Shown in pieces: positions 1 through 7,917 of a stretch of DNA of 33,848 bases. Source of the stretch: Streptomyces fulvoviolaceus (GTDB lineage Bacteria; Actinomycetota; Actinomycetes; Streptomycetales; Streptomycetaceae); assembly GCF_000718165.1 (NCBI RefSeq), contig NZ_JOEY01000075.1, positions 1 through 33,848 of the forward strand, given 5' to 3'. A model generated the notes under the pieces. That model was not told where the DNA came from, did no database searches, and saw only the letters and a program-made list of their open reading frames with translations. The position numbers were made by a program, and so were the translations under genes. Position 1 is the first letter of the stretch; every line of letters starts with the position of its first letter.

Positions 1-75
1 ATGGAAGAGCTCTACGCCGAACTCCCCGAAAGCGCCCCTGCACTACCCAACACCCCGAACACGACCACCAGTTGA
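1..75 (+). CDS. C-terminal end of a CDS running in from the left, possibly an integrase
   Basis: The plus-strand frame is open from the first base and ends with a TGA at 73-75, giving the 24-residue tail MEELYAELPESAPALPNTPN and four more residues. The tail is acidic and proline-rich, with no diagnostic motif, so the sequence alone does not identify the product. The position suggests a role: it stops about 60 bp before the 3' half of a tRNA gene (137-178). In actinomycete integrative elements a tyrosine integrase gene commonly ends right next to such an attachment site. The integrase reading is therefore context-based inference. The ATG at base 1 may be internal to a longer gene. Confidence 0.35.
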   Translation: MEELYAELPESAPALPNTPNTTTS

Positions 76-136
76 TCCGCTACACCATCACGCGGGACGT
101 CATCAGAAGCGGTCCTCCCCCGAACTGTCCCAGTCT

Positions 137-178
137 CTTCTAAGCGCTTGGCCGCAGGTTCGAGTCCTGCCGGGGGCG
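137..178 (+). repeat. 3' half of tRNA-Arg(UCU): probable attachment-site copy
   Basis: Reading from the anticodon loop, the bases fit a tRNA exactly: loop CTTCTAA (137-143, anticodon TCT), 3' anticodon stem GCGCT, five-base variable loop, T-stem GCAGG, T-loop TTCGAGT, T-stem CCTGC, acceptor CGGGGGC and discriminator G. No 5' half is present; the bases before 137 cannot pair with GCGCT. A tRNA fragment that begins in the anticodon loop is the usual form of the duplicated end left by site-specific integration into a tRNA gene. Given its orientation, the intact tRNA and the element should lie to the left of the window. Confidence 0.75.
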
Positions 179-850
179 CTTCGCTACACTCCGTGTTCCT
201 GCAGGCCAGATGGGCCAAACGGGCTTCCGATGGCACTTCCAATGGAAGTTCACTACACACTAGTCCAGACAAGACCACCGCAGCCCTGCTGAGCATCGTC
301 CCAGGTAGATGTGACTTTCAGGCCCTCTGCACATCCCGCAGGTTCGAGCCAGAGGGGTGAACTGCAGCAAGCATCTGTCACACTCCGTGGCGGGTCAGCG
401 CCGATGATGGTGATCTCGTCGAGCCAGCCCATCGCAGTGGTGAAAGTTGCACCAGGCGGCAAGGGCGGAGATGCTCCCTACACAGTCGCCAAAGCGCAGG
501 GGCGGGTAACCCACCGGACGCGGTTCAGCACGGCGTACAGGGAAATCGCCATCATGCTGGGCATCGCGAAGAAGACCGTGGCCAACAAGTTTCCTGTACA
601 CCAAGGGAAAACGTGCTCCGTTCGACGGAAGCCCAAGCCTGTCGCCTCGGCACCCCTAGGGGCGAAACAGCCGCGCGCCCGGCACGAACACTCCCCGGAG
701 AGGGAAGGTCCGCGCCGGGCGCCCCGGATGCCAGCAGAGCGGCCGCAGCGTTCATATGTGTCACCCGCGCTGGGGCCTCCTCTTTCAGCGAGTGCCACCG
801 ATGATTCATCCAAAAGATTCGTTCATTTCGGATTGATGGCACTGCCCGGA
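179..850. other. Gene-poor degenerate stretch
   Basis: I find no convincing gene in these roughly 670 bases. Open frames exist on both strands but their translations lack family features and switch composition along their length. Two relics are visible: a second copy of CCGCAGGTTCGAG (336-348), identical to 13 bases of the tRNA T-arm at 152-164, and a helix-turn-helix-like fragment near 535-591. The stretch looks like eroded mobile DNA between an integration site and the toxin locus. Confidence 0.5.
535..591 (+). pseudogene. Possible relic of a LuxR/sigma-type helix-turn-helix
   Basis: The plus-strand translation here reads YREIAIMLGIAKKTVANKF. This resembles the recognition helix region of GerE/LuxR or sigma region 4 domains, which have an NREIA..LGIS.KTV.NH pattern. 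The sequence on either side in the same frame does not continue a regulator domain, and no ribosome-binding site or sensible start precedes it. If real it is a short decayed fragment; it could also be a chance resemblance. Confidence 0.25.
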
Positions 851-1222
851 TCAGGCGACCGGATCCTCGGCCAAGATCGCGTCGCGTGTCACCTCGAAGG
901 CAGCCTCCGCTTCCGGATCACGTTCCATCATGCGCTCCCAGAAATCTCCTGCGATCCATTCCTTCGGCCCCAAGCTCAGCCCGCCTCGCGGATAGATCTC
1001 CACACCCCATTGGGAAGGGATGGAGTCGGACACCTGCTCAAAGTACTTCCCGCTGTACAGACCGGCGAGGTCGCCTGGCGAGTGCTCAATTCGCAGGGAG
1101 GAAGAACCATCACTCCGTACATGCAGCTCGAGTACGGCGTATTCCTGCCCTGGAATGAAGTGGTATCTGCCGTCAACAGGATTGGGAGGCGTGTCCGGGG
1201 CGCCTAGATAACGAACTCTCAC
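851..1222 (-). CDS. Putative immunity protein paired with the RHS toxin (123 aa)
   Basis: This small soluble protein is translated from a GTG whose last two bases are shared with the TGA of the upstream RHS gene (GTGA overlap), so the two are translationally coupled. It lacks a signal peptide and membrane segments, is acidic, and ends with a W/F-rich segment (FWERMMERDPEAEAAFE) of a kind seen in small actinobacterial proteins of unknown function. A small cytoplasmic gene directly after the variable tail of a polymorphic toxin is the standard place for the cognate immunity gene, which protects the producer and its siblings. The role rests on position; I cannot assign it to a named immunity family. 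Confidence 0.6.
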   Translation of the reverse strand: MRVRYLGAPDTPPNPVDGRYHFIPGQEYAVLELHVRSDGSSSLRIEHSPGDLAGLYSGKYFEQVSDSIPSQWGVEIYPRGGLSLGPKEWIAGDFWERMMERDPEAEAAFEVTRDAILAEDPVA

Positions 1223-4200
1223 TTCCTCGTCCCTCCGCCCAGCTTCACCTTGTAGTCGAAGTAGTAGAGTTCTCCACTCACTTCATTTCTATAGAAGTGA
1301 ATGTCGAAAGTTCCGTTACCTCCCGGGATGTTGAGTCGCGGAGTAGCATACTTACCCCACTGATCAATACCGCCGTGCGCCTCAAAATACTCCCTCAGAT
1401 GGGTGTTTCCCATCTTGGAGCCCTCTTGAATTTTCGTGGAACGCGCGATGGTTTCCGCGGTGAGGTCACCATCCTTGGTGAACATTTTGGCCGCTGCAGC
1501 TGCATCGGCCTCGAACTCTAGCTGTTTCCCAAGCCGGGCCCCGTTAGCGGCGTTTGCCGCGCCCCCATATGCGGAGCCGGATGGCATGCTGCCACCTGCG
1601 GCGCCGCCTGTTCCTATTTCGGCTACGACTTCAGCGCAACCTGCAGGGTTGGCCAGGCACGCTGCGCTGATCTCCGGCCCGACAGCTGCAACGACCGGGG
1701 CTGCGACCACTGCCACCGCCACGACCGTGACGACGCCCAGCACAATCTTCTGCCAGGTCTTGAGCTTCGGGGTGTCCGGCAGATCGTGGGCGTTGGGGTC
1801 GTAGTGCGGGTTCGTACCCATGGCCCAGCAGGCGTTGCAGTAGCCGTCGTCCTGCTTGGGCTTGGGGTCAGGTCCCTTCTTGAACACGATCTGCGCCGAC
1901 TTGTGGCCCCCATCCGTGCGGACGGTGATGGTCATGCTGCCGCTTCCGATACCGCCGCCCGTCTTCTGGTACTGGAAGGTCTGGGTGTAGGTCTGGGTGG
2001 AGTGGTAGACCCAGGTCCCGTTGGGGCCCATCGTCATGTAGTCGTGGTATGTGCCGCCCTTGCCATCGCTGCACCCGCGCTCGCAGTCCGTGATCGGCCG
2101 CAGGCCGGTGGGGTCGGACTGGGTGACCGGGGTGTTGTTGGCGTAGGCGTAGCCGTTGAGGGACTCGTGGTCCTCGGAAGCGAGGACGGGGTCGACGGAG
2201 AGGAAGCGTCCGGTGGCCGGGTCGTACTCGCGGGCGCCGACGTGGGTGAGCCCGGTGTCTGTATCGGCCGGTTTCCCGAGGAAGCCCTTGTCGTCGGGCC
2301 AGGCCGACGGTGTCGCGCCTCGCGCCTCGCCGAAGGGCTTGGTGTAGCGGCGGGTGACGGCCTGAGTGGTGGCGTCCACCGTCATCGAGGCCGTGCCGTG
2401 GTGGTCGTCGACCATCCAGGACAGGCCACTCTCGGTGCGGACGGCAGTGGCGTCGCCGGCCGGGTAGTAGCGCTGGGCGGTGAACTTCTTGGTGGCCGTG
2501 TCGTAGTGGAGTTCCTGACCGGCCAGGTAGAGGACGGTCTTGACGGGGCCGCGGCGGATGAGGAGTTCGCCGTTGGCGTCGTAGACGTAGTCGGTGTTCT
2601 TGGTGCCTTCGGTGAGGCGGGTGAGCTCTCCTTCGATGTCCCAGACGAGAGTCTGCGCAGTGCCGGTGGTGCCGTAGCGCTTGGTGGTGTTGCCCTGCTC
2701 GTCGTACTTGTAGTCCTTGGCGGTGTCGCCATTAACCGTGACGGAGGTCAGGGTGTGGGGCTGACCGGTGCCGTTGGCATTGACTGCGGGGTAGCTGTAG
2801 GCGGTTTTGGTGTCACCGGCGGTCTTGTGCTCGGTCTGGGTGTCGCGTAGCCCGCCAGGCTTGTAGGTCCAGCTGGTCCAGTACGGGGCCGGGCCGCCGA
2901 GGGCGCTCGCCGAGCGGGCGGTGGCACAGTCGTTGGAGGACGGGGTCCAGGCTTCGGTCAGACGGCGGTAGCCGTCGTAGGCGAAGCACTGGGTGTCCTT
3001 GCCGTTGGCCCTGTCGGTGATCGACTTGACATTGCCGGTGGTGTCGTAGACGTAGTCGACGTCGCTGGTATAGCCAGTGTTGGTCTGGTCGACGGTGTGG
3101 GTGTTGGCCAGCCGGCGGGTGCCGTCCTCGTAGCGGTTGAGGATCTGGAGCTGCTTGGCACCAGTGGAGGTGCCCAGGCGAGTCTCCTCGATCTCACCGT
3201 ACGGCGAGTAGCCGATGTTCTGGACGTAGTCGGTCACACCATCGGTGCCGGTGAGCATGCCGAGGCCGTTGTAGCTGTTGGTGACGGTCTCGGCGGGCAG
3301 GCCGGCCACCGCCGGCATCGAGGTGGACTGAACGGTGCCGTCGATGTTGTAGGTGGTGGAGGTGGTGAACGTCTGCGGCGCGCCGCCGTCGGCGACCAGG
3401 GCATCGGTGGCGGCGATGACGGTCTTGGTGCCCTTGGGGCGGCCGAGCGCGTCATAGCCGGTGACGACCTGGGAGTAGATCTTGCCGGTGGTGCCGCCGA
3501 CGTACCGGATCGCGGCGGTCGGCTGTCCCTTGGCCAGGGAGTCGTAGGTGAACTTGGTCAGCTGGTGGGCGTTGTCCTTCACACCGTCCCAGGTGCCGGT
3601 AGTGCGATCGAGCTCGTCATAGTCGGTGATCAGGGTGCGGGAGACGCCGTCGAGGGTGGTCGTGACCGTCAACGGTTGGTCGACGTCGTTGTAGGTGGTG
3701 GTGACAGCCCCCTTGTCGGGGTCGGTGAAGGTGGTCTTGCGGCCACGCAGGTCGTAGCCGTAGGTCCAGACCGCTCCATCCGGACCGGTCATCTTCTTGA
3801 GCTGACCGCCGGGGGTGTACTCGTACAGAGTGCGGGTGTAGTCACTGCCGGTTGGGACGGGGCCGCCGTACTCGCGGCGCTCGGTGAGCCTGCCGCGGGC
3901 GTCGATGATCGTCAGGGTGCCGGTGCCACCCGCGGCGGCGGTGACGGCGGTGCGGTCGCCCTGCTCATCGGTCTTGGTGCGCCACTTCTCCTGACCGTAG
4001 ACCCGGAAGATCGATTCGGTGGCGCGGCCGGCGGCGTCGAAGACCGTTTCAGTGGAGGCGGGGACGGAGCCGGAGTAGGTGTTGGCCAGGGTGCCCGCGG
4101 GGGCGATGTCGTCGTGGACCTGACTGTTGGATATGTACGCCAGACCGCGGTCGTCGTAGAGGGTTTCGGAGATCACCCGGCCGCCGTTCGGCGCGGGGAC

Positions 4201-7200
4201 CTGCTTCTGGCGGGACCGCAGCAGGCCGTCGAAGATCTCGTAGGAGCTGTTGTAGGTCTGTCCGTCGGCCTTGAGGGCGTCGGTGCGGACCCAGGTCTCC
4301 TTGTCGTTGTTGACGCTGTAGGCATAGACGGTGCTGGCGGCGTCGCCGAGCGTGCGGGAGCGGTCCGGCTTCCAAACCGACCGCAGGCGGCCGAGTGCGT
4401 CGAAGGACCACTCGGTGACGTTGCCGTTGGCATTGGTGGTCTTGGTGGCCGTGCCCCAGGCTGGGTCCATCTCGGTGGTGGAGGTGTAGAGCTTGGGGTC
4501 GGTGGTGGTCTTGGACGTCAGCGGGCCATAGCCGGTGTCGTCGGGGACGTAGGTGGTCTTGATCGTGCGGTTGAGGGCGTTGGTCGCGGTGAGCGGGCGG
4601 CCCAGCTTGTCGTAGGTTGAGCTGGAGACCTGCTGGTAGACGGGGGTCTTGTTCACAAGGTCGTAGCTAGCGACCCGGTAGGAGGCTGTGATCTCGCCCT
4701 TGGTGGGCGCCACCCCGACCGCCTGGCTGTCGTAGCCCGTGGTCATGTCGGAGACGACATCGTCGGGGATCACCGGGGTGACCGCGCACGGGACGCCGTA
4801 GGTCTCGGTGCGCGAGACCGCGTTCACCAGCCAGGCCGAGGTGTTGCGGGCGTAGGTGGTCCGTACGCACGACTCATCGCCGGTCTTGGCGGCGTCGCCG
4901 CTGTCTTCTACCGTGATCGGCATGCCGTACGTGGTGTCGTACGTGGTCTTCTGCGTGACGGTGCGGGCGCCGGTGGAGGTCTTGGTGCGCGTGACAGTCT
5001 CGCCGGCCTGGACGATCCAGGAGTCCGTGGTGCCCCAGCTGTAGGTGTGGCCGCCGGTCTTGTGGGACCAAGGGGTGTTGATAGTGCCGCTGAGTTCCTC
5101 GGCGCCGTTGTAGACGATGGTCTCGCGGACGAAGCCGGCGTACTGACGAGAGTCGTCGATGGCGGTGCCGGTGGAGTCGGTGACCTTCTCCACCCGGGCG
5201 GTGCCGTCGAGTTCCTTCTCGCCGTTGAGGCCGCGCATGTAGAGGGTGGACTTCTTGGAGCGCGGGCCCTCGGAGTTGCCGGAGGTCTCCACGACCTTGG
5301 CGTAGCCGCGCCACTGCGACCAGGTGCGGTTGGACGGCTTGGTCAGACCCTCGTCGTCGGCGTAGCCCCAGCCGGCGTTCTCGTAGTCGTAGTACTTCTC
5401 GTTGGTGTCGCCGTGCCCGTAGGGGTCGTCCTGGAAGACGGAGGTGACCACGTACTTGTGGAACCAGTCGGTGATCGGGGTCGCTCCGGACTGGGACCAC
5501 TTGACCGGGTAGCAGCGGCGGGTGTTCTTGTCGATGTTCGCTGGCATGCTGGTGCCCCAGATGCAGTCCGGGTCGGAGTAGTTGACCGTGATGGTCGAAC
5601 CGGTCTCGGACTTGATGGTGCGCACGCGCCACTTGATATAGCGCAGGGTGTCCGGGCCGCTGCCCTCGACATGGTTGGACAGCTGGATGCCGCCGAAGAC
5701 GATGGACGGCATGGCGGCCGTGGTGGTGTTGGCCTTGCCGGTGTTCTGGATGGACTTCAGCCACAGGCTCGCTGAGGAGGCGTCACCGGTGTCGGGGAAG
5801 CTCTGGTCCAGGTGCCAGGTGTCCACGTCCCGCTGGGTGGTACCAGTGCCGGTCCAGACCGAGGTGGTGATGTCGGTGAGGCGCTTTCGGGTGAAGAAGG
5901 ACGGGCCGATCTGGGTGGTGCACTTGGTGTCGGCCGCGCAGATCATGTCGAAGGGCACGTCGGGCCAGTTGGCCTTGGTGTCCGCCGTCAGGCTGGAGCA
6001 ACCACCTGAGACGACGCAGCGCTCGGCGTAGCTGAAGCGGACCTGCTGGGCGGCCGGCTTGGAGTAGATCAGGTCGCTGCGCAGGCCGTAGTCGATGCGG
6101 TTGAGGTAGCCGCCGCGATTGTAGGCGGTGCCGTTGACGGCGGTGTCGGCGTTCTTGGAGTAGTAGTTCGTCTCCTTGCTGTACCAGTAGGTGGCGGCGT
6201 TGCCGTGCGTGTCCACGACGTAGTCCAGGTTCCAGCGCCAGGCCTGCTTGCAGAAAGAGTCGGCGAAGCCGGTGGACTTGTAGCAGGGCTCGCCGGAGTC
6301 GTCGCCGAAGACCGGCACGGTCCAAAGGGAGTTGGTGACCGGGTCGTCGTCGGCGGTGTCGGCGGTGCCCTTGTCGCTCCAGCCGGGCATCCGGTGCTTG
6401 CCGAAGAAGTACTGGATGCCAGACGCGTCCGTGACCTTCCAGTACTCGGTGTTGTCGTCGCCGTTGCCGGTGGCACCGGTCAGGTGCTCGACACGGGTGC
6501 CGTCCTCGTTCTTCAGCTTCCAGCTGCCGCCGGACGCCTGGGACAGGGCGGCGGTGTCACAAGCCGCCTTGTCGGCGCAGGTGTTGACCAGCTCGACCGC
6601 CTTGCCGTTGAGGACCAGGGTGGCGTTGGCGTACTTCCAGCACAGGTCGCCCTTGCCGGACTGGCCGTCGTCCTTGCACGAGCCATACTTGCGCTCGATG
6701 AAGGACTCGGTGATCGAGAAGCCTTCGCCGATCACCGAGGTCTGGTTGTTTTCCCCGGCCGTGCGGCCGTCCACCGAGGCGGAGTTGTAGGAGATGGACA
6801 GGTTCGGGGACGGGCCGGCCGTCGCCGGGGGAACCCGAAGCGGGTAGTTCCAGTTGAAGTCACCCGTGCTGCCGCCGGCCTCCCAGGTCGCGGACGGAGA
6901 CAGCGAGGTGGCGCTGTAGTCGCTTCCGCCACCCGAACTGTCGGCTGCCGCCGCCAGCAGCATGGGGGTGCCGGACGTGAGAGTGCGGGCGGAGAGGGTG
7001 CCACTCAGGGTCTGGGACTCTGTGTCGTTGTCCGTACCCGTCACCGGAGTCTGGGTGCGGCAGGACTTCTTCGCCGGGGCGGTCAGCGCGCACGCCGGGA
7101 GCTTCACCAGGCGCAGACGGGGGCCGAAGTTGCCGCCGTAGACGTCGTTGAAGGAGGAGTAGTCCAGAGAGACCCGGAGCTTGTCGGTGTCACCGGCGGA

Positions 7201-7746
7201 GTCCCCGGATGCGGCTCCCGCCGGGTCGACAGTGAGCAGGACGCCGTTGACACCCGCCTTCTTCGTGGCCGACCGCGAGTGGACGCTGAGCGCCACCTTC
7301 TCGGCCGGACCGGTGGCCTTCGCCGCGGTCTTGTTCTTCGCCGTCTTGAGTGCGGGGGCGGCGGGCTGCTGTGCCAGCTTCACGCCGAGCTCGCCGACGG
7401 TGACGGAGGCCCGGCCGGCCGCCGGAACCTCGGCGGTGGCCTTCCCGGACTTCGGCCACGCGGCTTTCTCCAGCCGCTCACGAGTCTCGCGGGAGGCGGG
7501 GGCGGCCTTGTCCTTAGGGGCCTTGGACGTGCTGGGCTTGAGCACGCCCACCTTGTCGATCTTCGCGTCGGGCCGGTCCTCCAACTGCTTGCGGGCTGCC
7601 GGGGACTGGGCCTGGGCGGCGAAGTCGTAGCCGGAGGGAAGCACGACTTGCGGTAGGAGGGAAAGGGAGACGACGAGCGCACCGCGGCCAAGCCAACGGC
7701 GTATGACCGCCCCTGGCAAGCGGGTGCGGAAGGGTGTTGAAGACAC
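1219..7746 (-). CDS. Secreted RHS/YD-repeat polymorphic toxin with C-terminal nuclease-like tail
   Basis: This is a giant protein of about 2,175 aa. I chose the GTG at 7746 because it is followed at once by a signal-peptide-like N-terminus: arginines, then a hydrophobic core (GALVVSLSLLPQVVL). The frame stays open to a TTG at 7890. The middle is full of YD repeats and ends with the canonical RHS core closure DPATGRFLSVDP (near base 2199) and SDPTGL. Beyond it lie a linker with a CNAC motif, a strong hydrophobic helix (near 1680-1765), an Ala/Gly-rich hinge, and a unique tail of about 100 residues. RHS shells encapsulate and deliver such tails as toxins against neighbouring cells. The tail contains FDIHF and, 16 residues after its Asp, FDYKVK, a layout compatible with a PD-(D/E)XK nuclease. 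The immunity gene overlaps its stop, and the LamG gene lies 171 bp upstream. Confidence 0.85.
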   Translation of the reverse strand: MSSTPFRTRLPGAVIRRWLGRGALVVSLSLLPQVVLPSGYDFAAQAQSPAARKQLEDRPDAKIDKVGVLKPSTSKAPKDKAAPASRETRERLEKAAWPKSGKATAEVPAAGRASVTVGELGVKLAQQPAAPALKTAKNKTAAKATGPAEKVALSVHSRSATKKAGVNGVLLTVDPAGAASGDSAGDTDKLRVSLDYSSFNDVYGGNFGPRLRLVKLPACALTAPAKKSCRTQTPVTGTDNDTESQTLSGTLSARTLTSGTPMLLAAAADSSGGGSDYSATSLSPSATWEAGGSTGDFNWNYPLRVPPATAGPSPNLSISYNSASVDGRTAGENNQTSVIGEGFSITESFIERKYGSCKDDGQSGKGDLCWKYANATLVLNGKAVELVNTCADKAACDTAALSQASGGSWKLKNEDGTRVEHLTGATGNGDDNTEYWKVTDASGIQYFFGKHRMPGWSDKGTADTADDDPVTNSLWTVPVFGDDSGEPCYKSTGFADSFCKQAWRWNLDYVVDTHGNAATYWYSKETNYYSKNADTAVNGTAYNRGGYLNRIDYGLRSDLIYSKPAAQQVRFSYAERCVVSGGCSSLTADTKANWPDVPFDMICAADTKCTTQIGPSFFTRKRLTDITTSVWTGTGTTQRDVDTWHLDQSFPDTGDASSASLWLKSIQNTGKANTTTAAMPSIVFGGIQLSNHVEGSGPDTLRYIKWRVRTIKSETGSTITVNYSDPDCIWGTSMPANIDKNTRRCYPVKWSQSGATPITDWFHKYVVTSVFQDDPYGHGDTNEKYYDYENAGWGYADDEGLTKPSNRTWSQWRGYAKVVETSGNSEGPRSKKSTLYMRGLNGEKELDGTARVEKVTDSTGTAIDDSRQYAGFVRETIVYNGAEELSGTINTPWSHKTGGHTYSWGTTDSWIVQAGETVTRTKTSTGARTVTQKTTYDTTYGMPITVEDSGDAAKTGDESCVRTTYARNTSAWLVNAVSRTETYGVPCAVTPVIPDDVVSDMTTGYDSQAVGVAPTKGEITASYRVASYDLVNKTPVYQQVSSSTYDKLGRPLTATNALNRTIKTTYVPDDTGYGPLTSKTTTDPKLYTSTTEMDPAWGTATKTTNANGNVTEWSFDALGRLRSVWKPDRSRTLGDAASTVYAYSVNNDKETWVRTDALKADGQTYNSSYEIFDGLLRSRQKQVPAPNGGRVISETLYDDRGLAYISNSQVHDDIAPAGTLANTYSGSVPASTETVFDAAGRATESIFRVYGQEKWRTKTDEQGDRTAVTAAAGGTGTLTIIDARGRLTERREYGGPVPTGSDYTRTLYEYTPGGQLKKMTGPDGAVWTYGYDLRGRKTTFTDPDKGAVTTTYNDVDQPLTVTTTLDGVSRTLITDYDELDRTTGTWDGVKDNAHQLTKFTYDSLAKGQPTAAIRYVGGTTGKIYSQVVTGYDALGRPKGTKTVIAATDALVADGGAPQTFTTSTTYNIDGTVQSTSMPAVAGLPAETVTNSYNGLGMLTGTDGVTDYVQNIGYSPYGEIEETRLGTSTGAKQLQILNRYEDGTRRLANTHTVDQTNTGYTSDVDYVYDTTGNVKSITDRANGKDTQCFAYDGYRRLTEAWTPSSNDCATARSASALGGPAPYWTSWTYKPGGLRDTQTEHKTAGDTKTAYSYPAVNANGTGQPHTLTSVTVNGDTAKDYKYDEQGNTTKRYGTTGTAQTLVWDIEGELTRLTEGTKNTDYVYDANGELLIRRGPVKTVLYLAGQELHYDTATKKFTAQRYYPAGDATAVRTESGLSWMVDDHHGTASMTVDATTQAVTRRYTKPFGEARGATPSAWPDDKGFLGKPADTDTGLTHVGAREYDPATGRFLSVDPVLASEDHESLNGYAYANNTPVTQSDPTGLRPITDCERGCSDGKGGTYHDYMTMGPNGTWVYHSTQTYTQTFQYQKTGGGIGSGSMTITVRTDGGHKSAQIVFKKGPDPKPKQDDGYCNACWAMGTNPHYDPNAHDLPDTPKLKTWQKIVLGVVTVVAVAVVAAPVVAAVGPEISAACLANPAGCAEVVAEIGTGGAAGGSMPSGSAYGGAANAANGARLGKQLEFEADAAAAAKMFTKDGDLTAETIARSTKIQEGSKMGNTHLREYFEAHGGIDQWGKYATPRLNIPGGNGTFDIHFYRNEVSGELYYFDYKVKLGGGTRK

Positions 7747-7863
7747 GGTGATTTCCCGGTTCTCGGATAGGGGCAGGAGGCGCTCGGGCGTCGGCGTCGA
7801 CGCCCGGGAGCGCTGGATGTCGTTGGCACGTCCGCGGAGACGCGCAGAGCGTTTCGAGCAGAA

Positions 7864-7909
7864 CGGGACAGGACGAGACAGGACGGTCAAGGAGACCCGC
7901 CCTGTCCCG
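7864..7909 (-). repeat. Inverted repeat between the LamG and RHS genes
   Basis: CGGGACAGG at 7864-7872 and CCTGTCCCG at 7901-7909 form perfect 9-bp arms 28 bases apart, just after the stop of the LamG gene (7918). A further GACAGGACG copy lies between them. It may act as a weak attenuator between two cotranscribed genes, but the long loop and lack of a T-run make a strong terminator unlikely. Confidence 0.3.
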
Positions 7910-7917
7910 CCCCGCTG

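Noticed and set aside
336..348. Second tRNA at the CCGCAGGTTCGAG copy
   Set aside because: The flanks cannot form T-stem or acceptor pairs.
1786..7656. Long open frames on the plus strand (for example 1786-2850, 3097-4620, 6205-7656)
   Set aside because: They are antisense shadows of the RHS gene with Val/Gly-rich, Pro-free translations lacking any domain; codon-position bias fits only the minus strand gene.
7747..7890. RHS start at the TTG at 7890
   Set aside because: It would place 48 non-family residues before an obvious signal peptide; the GTG at 7746 is the more natural start.
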